NCBI RefSeq assembly: GCF_014651115.1
Contig: NZ_BMWG01000007.1
Location: forward strand, 124,001 to 188,000
Length of the DNA: 64,000 bases
DNA from: Streptomyces inusitatus
GTDB taxonomy: Bacteria; Actinomycetota; Actinomycetes; Streptomycetales; Streptomycetaceae
Direction of reading: 5' to 3'
Below the pieces are notes generated by a model. It had not been told where the DNA came from. It searched no databases and saw only the letters and a list, made by a program, of their open reading frames with translations. Below are positions 7,635 through 16,444 of the stretch, one piece after another. The position numbers were made by a program, and so were the translations under genes. Position 1 is the stretch's first letter. Each line of letters opens with the position of its first letter.

Positions 7635-9911
7635 GTGACCACTGATCTTCCCATCGGCGACCTGCGGTTCTACGACAACCAGGTGCCGGCACTGGCCGCC
7701 GGGAACTGGCAGATCAACCTCACGCACACTCTGAAGGACATCACCACCGGCACCATGGGCGCCACCCAGAACCTGGTCGTCAGCGCCCCCCAGTTCGCCA
7801 TGGACCCCGCCCTGATCCTCAACCGCTACCCACCCGCGGACAGCACCGGACCCTACGACACGGTGCTGCCGCACATCGTCCTCAACGACGCCCTGCTTCC
7901 GTGGGAACGGACCATGACCAACACGGCGGACGCGAATCGCACACCGTGGCTCGCCCTGCTGGTCCTCGGCGAGGACGAGATCATCGGCGGGAGCACCTCC
8001 CCGACCCGCACCCAGACCGACACCGTGAGCGGCTTTCTCGCCGCCGACCCCGCAGTGCTCAAACCGGCGGTCACCCGCGAGGACGATGTCGCTCTCGCCG
8101 ACCCGTGCACCTTCATCCAGCTACCGGCCGACCTCTTCGCCCGGCTCATCCCTCGTCTGGACGAGCTGAGGTTCCTCACGCACTGCCGCGAGTCCCACAT
8201 CGGCGACAAGGCCGAACAGGGGCTGGAGACGGACGGTCTGTTCTCCGCCGTCATCGCCAACCGCTTCCCGGCCGCCCCCGCCACCGGCACGGAGGCCCAG
8301 AAATCCATCGTCCACCTGGTCTCCCTGGAGGGCCTCGAACCGTATCTGGTGGACCAGCCGGCTTTCACCAAGGGCATCTCCTCCGTCGCGCTGGTGTCGC
8401 TCGCCTCCTGGACCTTCCACACCACCCCCGACAACCCACAGGACTTCCGCGGCCTCGCGGCCAACCTCGTCGGTCAGGAATACGCCACCGGCACCTGCGA
8501 CCCCGAAAAGCTGTGGCTGCGGCTGCCGGAACTCTGGGGCTATCTCGGCACCCAGGCCGGCAGCGAAGTCTTCCAACGCGTCACTGAGGGATTCGTGCCC
8601 CTCGGGTACCGGCTGCGCACCGGCGAGGAGACCCTCGCCTGGTACCGGGGCCCGTGCGCCCCGGTCCGCACCACCCCGCCGCCCGCGACCGGCCGCACCC
8701 CCTGGGCCAGCGCTGACGCCGCGCTCATCTACCACGAGGAGTTCGGGGTCTTCGACGCCTCACTGGCCACCGCCTGGCAGGCCGGCCGCTCCCTCGCGCT
8801 GGCCGACCGCGCCTTCGCCCAGGCCCTCCACGACTTCCGCAGGCGTGCCCACCAGCTCGCCGACCGGCTTCAGCAGCAGCTGAACAGCGACGCCTTCACC
8901 GTCTCCCGAACCGCCGGCCTCACCACTGACGCCCGGGCCCAGGACACCTTCCTCCCGCAACTGTCCACGGCCCTGCTGACCGACCTCAACACCAGCACCG
9001 CCATCACCCCGGTCACCACCCCGCCCATCGCACCCGCCACCCTTACGCAGGCCGTCCCGGTGAACCCGGTCCGGGCGGCACAGGATTTCCTGGCCGATCC
9101 GCAGGTCCGGGGAGTGATCACCGCGACGTCACAGGAGGATCTGGCGCCCGTGGCCGCTTGGCTCGCCCGGCTGCGCCTGCTCTACGCCCTGCCGTTCAAC
9201 CTCCTCGTCCCCGACGAGCGCATGCTCCCTCCCGAGAGCCTCCGGTTCTTCCTCCTTGACGAGAACTGGCTCACCGCGCTCACCGACGGCGCCCTCAGCG
9301 TCGCCGTCCAGTCCACCCGGGACACCCACCTCAACCAGGTCATGGACGACACCGTCCAGCAGGCCACCCGCGCCGCCGCCCAGACCGTCCGCGCCCAGAA
9401 GACCGGCGTCACCACGTCATCGACGCCCTCCGCCGCCGGTGAACCGGTCAGCGGCTTCCTCCTGCGCTCGGCCCTGGTCTCCGGCTGGCCCAACCTCGCC
9501 GTCCGCGGCACCCGGACCGACGACAGCCTCCTGCCCCTCCTGCGCATGGACCACCTCGCCCCCGATCTCCTGCTCTGCCTGTTCGACGGAGTGCCGGACA
9601 CCGTCGAATTCTCCGAGCCTCAGGAGGGCTTCCGGTTCGGCGTGGACGACGACGGGAGACTCCCCCTGCGCCAGCCCACCACCGGCACGCCCAGCAGGCC
9701 CATCGGGACACAGCTGCCGGGGACCGGTATGACCCTCGGCAGTCTGCGCGCGGGCGGACACCACGTACTGGACATCACCTCGGCCGTCACGGCGGTCCAG
9801 AACGCCCTCGCCGCCGTGAACGCCCCGGTGACCGGGTTCGGGCCCGGTGACTTCGCCCTCCAGATGGTCAAGTCCCCCGAGGCCGTCCGGTTCACCAGCC
9901 AGGCGAGCTGA
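7635..9911 (+). CDS. Cluster protein of 758 aa, unknown family
   Basis: Starts at GTG 7635 with GGAG 7 bases upstream, 31 bases after the DUF6603-type gene. A soluble protein of 758 aa without signal peptide. Visible segments are an N-terminal beta part (DLRFYDNQVPALAAGNW), a long central domain, a helical charged region at about residues 385-425 (FRRRAHQLADRLQQQLNSD), and a C-terminal stretch with LAPDLLLCLFDGVPDTVEF followed by EPQEGFRFGV. No catalytic motif is recognised. Tight spacing to both neighbours and similar codon use indicate one operon. A structural or baseplate-like role in the same assembly is conceivable but unproven. Confidence 0.8.
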   Translation: MTTDLPIGDLRFYDNQVPALAAGNWQINLTHTLKDITTGTMGATQNLVVSAPQFAMDPALILNRYPPADSTGPYDTVLPHIVLNDALLPWERTMTNTADANRTPWLALLVLGEDEIIGGSTSPTRTQTDTVSGFLAADPAVLKPAVTREDDVALADPCTFIQLPADLFARLIPRLDELRFLTHCRESHIGDKAEQGLETDGLFSAVIANRFPAAPATGTEAQKSIVHLVSLEGLEPYLVDQPAFTKGISSVALVSLASWTFHTTPDNPQDFRGLAANLVGQEYATGTCDPEKLWLRLPELWGYLGTQAGSEVFQRVTEGFVPLGYRLRTGEETLAWYRGPCAPVRTTPPPATGRTPWASADAALIYHEEFGVFDASLATAWQAGRSLALADRAFAQALHDFRRRAHQLADRLQQQLNSDAFTVSRTAGLTTDARAQDTFLPQLSTALLTDLNTSTAITPVTTPPIAPATLTQAVPVNPVRAAQDFLADPQVRGVITATSQEDLAPVAAWLARLRLLYALPFNLLVPDERMLPPESLRFFLLDENWLTALTDGALSVAVQSTRDTHLNQVMDDTVQQATRAAAQTVRAQKTGVTTSSTPSAAGEPVSGFLLRSALVSGWPNLAVRGTRTDDSLLPLLRMDHLAPDLLLCLFDGVPDTVEFSEPQEGFRFGVDDDGRLPLRQPTTGTPSRPIGTQLPGTGMTLGSLRAGGHHVLDITSAVTAVQNALAAVNAPVTGFGPGDFALQMVKSPEAVRFTSQAS

Positions 9912-9948
9912 CCCTTCCGCTCTTCCCGACGGACAAGGACACCCCCTT

Positions 9949-12900
9949 ATGGCCGCCCCGCCGCCGCTCGCCGTACCCCTCCACCTGGACGTCCTGGTGG
10001 CAAACGAGGGCCTGCTCGGCCGCGACGACTTCCGCTGGTGGCAGTTCAACTACCAGGCACTCAACCACTGGCACAGCCCCCAGCCCACCGCGTTCGACCG
10101 CTCCGAGGGCGGCCCCGGGGAAGGAGTCCACCTGAGCTGGACCCTCCCCGACGCACTGCGCCACGCACCCGCCGACCAGCCTCAGGGCACCTACCCGCTG
10201 GTACCCAACCGGTGGCTGATCGTCCGGATGTACGGCACCACTAACCGCGGCGCGGCGGCGTGGGTCCTGGAGAGCGACTGCCCCCTCACCCCCAAGGCGC
10301 CCGCCGGCGCCGACCCCGGCCGCACCAGCCAGTACCTGGCCGACCCCGCCCTGATCACCGCGTGGAAAGCCTCCCGTGACGATGTCCGGAAGGCCGTCAC
10401 TCTGGACGAGAACGCCACCACTGTGCAGGTCGCCCGGCTCGGCGTGCCCTTCCCGCTCGACGGGTGGACCGAACGCGCCCCGGCCCAGGACCTGTTCCTC
10501 ACCGCGATGGCACCGGGCAACCCCCTGTTCACCGGCTATGTCGCCCATCACGCCGGGGTGTTCTCCTTCCACGACCCCCTCAACGGCATCGACAACGACA
10601 GCCTCAGCTACTACGTCATCGGCTGGTACTCCGACCCCGCCCATGACATCCTCGCCCCCGCCGCCGGCGACACCGCCGCGTACACGGCCCTGCTGGGCAA
10701 GCTCGGCTGGGCCCTGCCCGCCGGAGCGTCCACCACTCCCGCCGGCCGGAGCATCTACCACGCCGCCGCGTTCCACGTCGACTGGCACCGCACCGGCCCC
10801 GCCCCCACCGCGGACCCGCTCCAGGCCATCCGCGACAGCGGAGAACTCAACGTCGGCGTCGGCGACACCGCCACCGACGCCTTCACCGCCCTGGTCGCCG
10901 AACGCCTTGGCGACCCGGCCCGGGCCCGCCTCCTGCAAGCGTTCCAGTACGAACTGCTGCCCCAGCTCAACGAGGCCAACGGGGACGCCCTCCTCGACCA
11001 GGCGATCCGCCGGACCTGGTACGGGCCCAAACCCGGCGGCCACTCCTGGACCATCGTGGAGAACACCTCCCACGGCGCCGCCGGCACCACCCTCACCCCG
11101 GCCGAGCAGACCTGGCTCACCCAGCTCAACCAGGACCAGGCCGCACTCGACGAAGCCCTCACCACTCTCAACAGCCTTCAACGAAAGCTCCACACCCTCT
11201 GGTTCAAAAAGGGCCACCTGTCCGCGCCCGTGAACACCTGGCCCACCCCGCCCTCTGGCATCACGGACCTCACCGGCTTCCGCGCGCGGCTGGAGACCGA
11301 ACTCGACCCCGCCCACAGCGGCAGCACCGCCGCCCTGCTCATCGCCCAGTTCGCCACCGTCCAGAACCTGCTCGCCAAGGTGCCACGACCGGACCCGAAG
11401 GCCACCGACCCCCAGCAGGCACTGCGACAGGGCATCACCGCCTTCGCCAAGACCAAGAACCTGGACTCCGGCAAGACCCTCAAAGCCGTCAACGCACCCC
11501 GCTACTGGCAGGGCAACAACCCTGTCGTCGTCCTCTCCGGCGTCCAGCCCCCACCCGCCACCACACCCACCGGCACCCTCACCGTCCGCCCCTACGACAC
11601 TCTGATCACCGGTGTCTTCCTGCCCGGCACCCAGGATGCCTGGATGACGGGGGACGATCTCCTGGCCGGCGTCGGCAGTGTGGACGCCCTGCCGGACGGT
11701 GCCGTGAAGCCACTGTTGCGGGAGTTCCTGCTCCTCGACCCGGCCAACGCGCATTCCCTGGCCCCCCATAGCACCGCAGGCATTCAGGCGAGCCTCACCA
11801 CCCTCATGACCGATCACCACCCGGACTCCTACAAGGGCACCCTCCCCGCACTGCCCCTCACCAGCTGGCAGCAGCCCTGGACACCGCTGTTCCTGGAGTG
11901 GTCCGGCACCTACACCCACATCCCCCTCACCACCGGCACCACCGAGAACTGGACCTTCGACGGCACCGACTACCGTCTCACCGCACCACCACCCGACACG
12001 CCCGAACAGCGCACCGTCCAGGGCATCTCACCGCTCAGCCCGCACACCTCCACCCTCTTCCGCACCCGCCTGGACGACTTCGTCCACCAGTACGGCACCA
12101 CCAGTGACCTCGCCCGCATCGACGACCTGATCAACAAGACCTACGAGTGGAGGTTCCTCGCCCAGGAGCTCACCGGCTTCCACGAGATCCTCGCCCTGCG
12201 CGACCCCCGCCCCTTCCGCCGCCCCACACCCGACGACAGACTCGGCACCCTCCCCCTCGCCCCCCTCCTCGGCTACCCCGACCCCGCCACCGCGTCGGCG
12301 TACACCCTCCCGGCAGCCGCCCAGGGCCAGGTCGACACCGCACCCCTGCTCCCCGCAGGACCCGCGCTCCCCTTCCACGGCGCCCGGCACGGCGGCTTCC
12401 ACTTCACCGATCTGCGCCTCTACGACGCCTTCGGCCGCACCCTCGACATCATGGAATCCGGCCCCTCCAGCGGCGTCCTCGACGAAACCAACTTCCCCCT
12501 CCAGCTCGACCCCCACCTCACCCCCGACCGGGCCATCGACCCCGCCATCGCCTCCGTCATACAGCTCCCGCCCCGCCTCCTCCAGCACGCCCGCCTCGAC
12601 ATCCGGCTCCTCGACGCCCACGACGACCACAAGGTCTACGGGCACGACGCCGATGTCACCCCCATCTCCGGCTGGATCCTCCCCAACCACCTCGACCACA
12701 GCATCCTGCTCTTCGCCCCCGACGGCACCGCCCTCGGCGACTACCGCATCACCACCCAGAGCAACGGCACCCGCACCGGCACCTGGGCCCCGCCCCCGCA
12801 CAGCCGGCTCACCCTCAACGACGTCCAGACCGCCGCACCCCGCCTCCACTCCATGATCACCTCACCCCATCTGGCCACCGAGGCGGGCTTCAACGCCTTC

Positions 12901-13809
12901 CTGGACGTCATCGACGCCACCCTGTGGACCACCGACCCGCTCGGCAACCGTGCCGACACCCATCTCTCCATCCTCGTCGGACGCCCTCTCGCCCTCCTGC
13001 GCACCCGGCTGCGGTTCCAGTTCGACGGCGACCCGGCCATCGACACCGGCTGGGCCACCACCTTCACCCCCACCTCACCGGACGTCCTCACCCAGCAGTT
13101 CGCCATCCGCCTCGGCGATCAGGCCACCCACCAGGACGGCGTCATCGGCTACTTCACCGGCACCGACTACACCACCTTCAACAGCACCGCCGCCCCACCA
13201 ACCGCCCCCGCACAGCACTACGTACGGGTGACCGGACCCATCGGCCCCGCCGGCAGCACCCCCGGCAACTACCTGCGGCTCACCCCCAAACCCGGCACCC
13301 ACCAGGACATCACCGTCCTGGCCGACCCCCGCGCCGCCCTCCACGCCCACACCGGCATCCTCCCCGTCACCCGCTACGACATCCCCCAGCAGCCCGTCGA
13401 AGCGGCCCTGGCCGCCATGGAGATCACCTTCCGTACCGGACCGCTCCTGACATCCCTCCGGCCCAGCCCGGCTCAGGGCACCACCCCGCCCGCCCACCCG
13501 CAGGCCGTCACGCACCTCGCCCCCGCCGAGCAGAACGGCGTCTGGTCCTGGTGGGAGCCCTCCACCAACGGCACCTGGACCGCCTACGACCTCACCAAAC
13601 CCTCCACCGCCCCCACCGGCGGCCCGCAGGCGAGCACCCTGCGCGAAGGCATGCTCCAGATCACCATCAGCCTGAACACCACATCGCAGACACCCACAAC
13701 GGGCCACGCCCCCGAACCGGACACACCGACATCGACCCCCCACCCCGGGGCGCAGCCGCCCACGCAGACACCGGGCATCCACCAGCCGCCGGACGGCACA
13801 CCTCGCTGA
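9949..13809 (+). CDS. Very large cluster protein (1286 aa), unknown family
   Basis: ATG 9949 is used, 37 bases after the previous stop, with AAGGA upstream. The N-terminus (LHLDVLVANEGLLGRDDFRWW) leads into a domain rich in Trp/Tyr and His. Residues about 385-420 look like a coiled coil (QLNQDQAALDEALTTLNSLQ). The C-terminal half is beta-rich and Thr/Pro-rich, ending in a low-complexity Pro/Thr tail of about 50 residues. No signal peptide, membrane segment or known enzyme motif is seen. Its size and coiled-coil-plus-beta layout suggest a scaffold or shell component. It is the largest unknown of the five-gene series and has no family I can name. Confidence 0.8.
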   Translation: MAAPPPLAVPLHLDVLVANEGLLGRDDFRWWQFNYQALNHWHSPQPTAFDRSEGGPGEGVHLSWTLPDALRHAPADQPQGTYPLVPNRWLIVRMYGTTNRGAAAWVLESDCPLTPKAPAGADPGRTSQYLADPALITAWKASRDDVRKAVTLDENATTVQVARLGVPFPLDGWTERAPAQDLFLTAMAPGNPLFTGYVAHHAGVFSFHDPLNGIDNDSLSYYVIGWYSDPAHDILAPAAGDTAAYTALLGKLGWALPAGASTTPAGRSIYHAAAFHVDWHRTGPAPTADPLQAIRDSGELNVGVGDTATDAFTALVAERLGDPARARLLQAFQYELLPQLNEANGDALLDQAIRRTWYGPKPGGHSWTIVENTSHGAAGTTLTPAEQTWLTQLNQDQAALDEALTTLNSLQRKLHTLWFKKGHLSAPVNTWPTPPSGITDLTGFRARLETELDPAHSGSTAALLIAQFATVQNLLAKVPRPDPKATDPQQALRQGITAFAKTKNLDSGKTLKAVNAPRYWQGNNPVVVLSGVQPPPATTPTGTLTVRPYDTLITGVFLPGTQDAWMTGDDLLAGVGSVDALPDGAVKPLLREFLLLDPANAHSLAPHSTAGIQASLTTLMTDHHPDSYKGTLPALPLTSWQQPWTPLFLEWSGTYTHIPLTTGTTENWTFDGTDYRLTAPPPDTPEQRTVQGISPLSPHTSTLFRTRLDDFVHQYGTTSDLARIDDLINKTYEWRFLAQELTGFHEILALRDPRPFRRPTPDDRLGTLPLAPLLGYPDPATASAYTLPAAAQGQVDTAPLLPAGPALPFHGARHGGFHFTDLRLYDAFGRTLDIMESGPSSGVLDETNFPLQLDPHLTPDRAIDPAIASVIQLPPRLLQHARLDIRLLDAHDDHKVYGHDADVTPISGWILPNHLDHSILLFAPDGTALGDYRITTQSNGTRTGTWAPPPHSRLTLNDVQTAAPRLHSMITSPHLATEAGFNAFLDVIDATLWTTDPLGNRADTHLSILVGRPLALLRTRLRFQFDGDPAIDTGWATTFTPTSPDVLTQQFAIRLGDQATHQDGVIGYFTGTDYTTFNSTAAPPTAPAQHYVRVTGPIGPAGSTPGNYLRLTPKPGTHQDITVLADPRAALHAHTGILPVTRYDIPQQPVEAALAAMEITFRTGPLLTSLRPSPAQGTTPPAHPQAVTHLAPAEQNGVWSWWEPSTNGTWTAYDLTKPSTAPTGGPQASTLREGMLQITISLNTTSQTPTTGHAPEPDTPTSTPHPGAQPPTQTPGIHQPPDGTPR

Positions 13810-13876
13810 CCCGCCCACCCCGGACCGGACCCGCCCAGTCCGGCGCAACGGACCGCCCGCCGCGAAGGAGCACCCG

Positions 13877-15232
13877 ATGCCCCCGGACACCACCCTGCTC
13901 GCCTACACCGTTTCCCAGGGACTCTTTACCGGCGATCCGCAGGCCGCCCTCGACATCGCCGTCACCGCGAACACCGCCGGCCCCGTGTACTGCGGTCAGA
14001 TCCTCATCGCGATACCCGTCGGCCCCGGCGGCCCCGGCGTCTTCACCGCACCCCCGACTGCTTCCGTCAGCACCAACACCTGGGCCCCCACAAGCGCCCC
14101 CCGCCGCAGCGCGGACCCCTACAGCACCCCCGACACCACCGCCGACTACACCGCGACCATCGTCTACGACGCACTCACCGGCACCACCCAGCCCATCGGC
14201 ACCGGCCTCACCCTCGGTCTGGAAGGCGCGGTCAACAACACGTTCGGAGACACGGAGATCCAGATCCGGGAAACCTCCGGCACCACCCCCGACCCTGCCA
14301 CCTTCACGACCAAGGAGACCAAGGTCATGGTCCGTAAAACCCCCGCCGGTTTCTACGTCAGGAACTTCATCGCCACCGATCCGAGCAGCCCCACGGCCCC
14401 CCGCACCGACTTCACCAAAGGCGCGGACATCCGACTGCAATGGGAAAGCAACGGCACCAACTTCAAGATCACCACCCCCAGTCGGACCATCGATCTGGGC
14501 ACCAAGACCGAATACACCCTCAGCGGCGGCGTCAGCCGCGACACCACTCTCATCCTCACCGCGACCTCCACCTCCTCAACCGGCAGCCAGGCCGTCCTCT
14601 ACGACAAACTCACCCTCACCATCGCCAACCCCGACCTCACACCCACCAGCGTCGACATCACCAGCACACTCGACGTCAAAGGAAGCACCACTCTGGCCGC
14701 CGCCACGGCCGCCGCACTCACCGCCACCGGCCCCGTGAAGGTCGGCAGCCTGAGTGCCTCCGGCACCGTGGACGCCATCAGTCTGACCGCGTCCGGCGCC
14801 ACCATCAGCGGCGATCTGCAAGCACATGACCTCATAGCTGAGAGCGGGCTGACAGCCGCATCCGCCAAGCTCACCAATGTCACAGTGAACGGTTCGACAG
14901 GAGTGACCGGGCCGGTATCGCTCTTCGGTCAATCAGAAGTGATATACAGCGGAACCGACAGTGGTGGCGAAGTTTCGGTGACAAAGAATACGGACGGAAT
15001 CGTCGTGATGGAATTCATGGGAGGGGACCCCACGAGGGACGGTGCAAGCATATCTGTCTACATCCAAGTCGGGGGGAAGGGATTCGCTCTGGGTAGCCCA
15101 GAAAACCCACGCGTCATCAGTGTTCCCATTTCGGCCGGAACTCAATGGACTTACCGCGTCGCTCTTTCCGGCTTTAATTATTCCTTGCCGCCAAGCATCA
15201 CCTGGTACCCCCTGGGACAGAACCAGACGTGA
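13877..15232 (+). CDS. Fibre-like beta-repeat protein with distinct C-terminal tip
   Basis: A 451-aa protein; ATG 13877 is preceded by GAAGGAG at good spacing. Residues 1-150 are beta-rich, about 165-240 look Ig-like (IRLQWESNGTNFKI), and about 255-350 are a repeat of short strands alternating T/S/A/G (STLDVKGSTTL, SLSASGTVDAISL, TASGATISGDLQ). That pattern resembles beta-helix or trimeric fibre shafts of phage tail fibres. The last roughly 100 residues (from about 350) form a non-repetitive, aromatic-containing domain, and their DNA (about 14860-15230) is clearly less GC-rich, as with exchanged fibre tips. It is the last gene of the cluster. Receptor binding or adhesion is an inference from architecture. 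Confidence 0.75.
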   Translation: MPPDTTLLAYTVSQGLFTGDPQAALDIAVTANTAGPVYCGQILIAIPVGPGGPGVFTAPPTASVSTNTWAPTSAPRRSADPYSTPDTTADYTATIVYDALTGTTQPIGTGLTLGLEGAVNNTFGDTEIQIRETSGTTPDPATFTTKETKVMVRKTPAGFYVRNFIATDPSSPTAPRTDFTKGADIRLQWESNGTNFKITTPSRTIDLGTKTEYTLSGGVSRDTTLILTATSTSSTGSQAVLYDKLTLTIANPDLTPTSVDITSTLDVKGSTTLAAATAAALTATGPVKVGSLSASGTVDAISLTASGATISGDLQAHDLIAESGLTAASAKLTNVTVNGSTGVTGPVSLFGQSEVIYSGTDSGGEVSVTKNTDGIVVMEFMGGDPTRDGASISVYIQVGGKGFALGSPENPRVISVPISAGTQWTYRVALSGFNYSLPPSITWYPLGQNQT

Positions 15233-15378
15233 AAGCCCCGACTCGACACCACCAGGACAACGCCAACCCCGGTGAGGCATGGTGTCGCGGCTCTGCTCGG
15301 TCACAGGGGGTGTGACAGTGCGGCCGCACCGGCAGATCCGGCCGCGTCCTGCCCCGTGGCGCAATGCCCGTACGCCCT

Positions 15379-15897
15379 TCAGTGCAGGGCGACCTTGAGC
15401 AGCACGATCAGCAGGCCGATCAGCAGATTGGCCGCCCCGGCGATCAGTGCGAGCCGCCTTGTGACGCCCGCCCGGAGTGCGGCGAGGGTCGCCCAGCCGA
15501 CCTGGCCGGTGATCGCGACGGAGAGGGCCAGCCACAGAGTGCCTTCCGGGCCGAGTCCGAGCAGTGGGCTGAGGGCCACGGCGAGGGCCGGGGGAACCGC
15601 CGCCTTGACGATCGGCCACTCCGCGGCGAAGTCCTGCCGGACGATTCTGCCGGTCAGTGCCCCCTCCGCGATCCGTTCCCCGAACAGGCGGGCGAAGACA
15701 TGGGCGGCCCAGAACACGACTCCGGTGCCGAGCAGCAGCAGTACGAGCTGCAACCGGGGGAACGGCTCCGTCGGGTCCGTGCCGACGACCACTGACGCGG
15801 CGAGCAGTGAGCCGTACACGGCGCCCGTGTAGTCGACCCGTGCCGCGGCGGACGGCCGCGGCGCCGGTGGCTCCGGTGCGCCGGTGCTGTCTGTCAT
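15379..15897 (-). CDS. Small integral membrane protein
   Basis: A 172-aa protein from ATG 15897. After a Pro/Ala-rich N-terminal tail of about 20 residues there are four predicted membrane segments (about residues 30-42, 50-68, 100-125 and 140-170, for example LQLVLLLLGTGVVFWAAHV and LIAGAANLLIGLLIVLLKV). A cytosolic loop contains ARLFGERIAEGALTGRIV. No transporter motif is recognised. It lies downstream of the FAD monooxygenase/membrane-protein pair on the same strand with an 85-base gap, so it may or may not share their transcript. Confidence 0.7.
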   Translation of the reverse strand: MTDSTGAPEPPAPRPSAAARVDYTGAVYGSLLAASVVVGTDPTEPFPRLQLVLLLLGTGVVFWAAHVFARLFGERIAEGALTGRIVRQDFAAEWPIVKAAVPPALAVALSPLLGLGPEGTLWLALSVAITGQVGWATLAALRAGVTRRLALIAGAANLLIGLLIVLLKVALH

Positions 15898-15982
15898 GCC
15901 TTCAGTGTCGCCACGCGTCCGCCGTCCCGCACGGCCGGGCCGTCCCTCGGTGAGCGGACCGGCGGCCGAGGCGACCGCCCGG

Positions 15983-16444
15983 TCAGGCCGCGGGGGCGGC
16001 CCTGCGCAGGGACAGGGCGAAAGCGCAGCTGGTGATGGTGAGGATGACGATCGGGGGAGGGGGCAGCAGGGGGACGGATATCGCCAGGGCGGCCAGGGAG
16101 ACGGTGAGGGCGACTCGGCCGAAGGCGGTGCGGTGCTGGACGAGGGCCGGGGAGTGGTGGATGGCGGTGAGGAGCAGGAGGCCGGAGGCGATGATGAAGA
16201 GGGCCATGGCGATGCTGAAGCCGTTGAAGAGGTCGAGGACTGTGCGTTCCAGGCCCAGCAGGGTGAAGGCGGGCTCTCGCATGGCGGTGTCGGTTTCACG
16301 CTGTCGCGGGGTTTTGGTGAGTGCTGAAACGGCGGAGAGGGCGAGGTGGCCGACGCCCAGGAGGACGAAGCCGTAGGCGCCGACGGTGAAGGGACGGACG
16401 GAGTCCGCCCGGGGGAGGGGGCGGGATGTGTACGTGGGGTTCAC
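15983..16444 (-). CDS. Four-TM membrane protein, LIC_13387-like
   Basis: A 153-aa protein with four hydrophobic segments (AYGFVLLGVGHLAL, FNGFSIAMALFIIASGLLLL, ALTVSLAALAISVPLL, IVILTITSCAFAL). The layout and the LDLFNGFSIAMALF stretch resemble the small LIC_13387/DUF-type membrane family; this is recognition from memory. Its GTG start overlaps the stop of the upstream monooxygenase (GTGA, 16441-16444), with AAGGAG 5 bases before the GTG, so it is translationally coupled to it and under the same TetR control. Confidence 0.75.
   Translation of the reverse strand: MNPTYTSRPLPRADSVRPFTVGAYGFVLLGVGHLALSAVSALTKTPRQRETDTAMREPAFTLLGLERTVLDLFNGFSIAMALFIIASGLLLLTAIHHSPALVQHRTAFGRVALTVSLAALAISVPLLPPPPIVILTITSCAFALSLRRAAPAA

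Noticed and set aside
12147..14738. Long plus-strand frame spanning the end of the 1286-aa gene and the fibre gene
   Set aside because: Pro/Arg/His-rich low-complexity translation crossing a gene boundary; the in-frame genes have proper starts and ribosome-binding sites.
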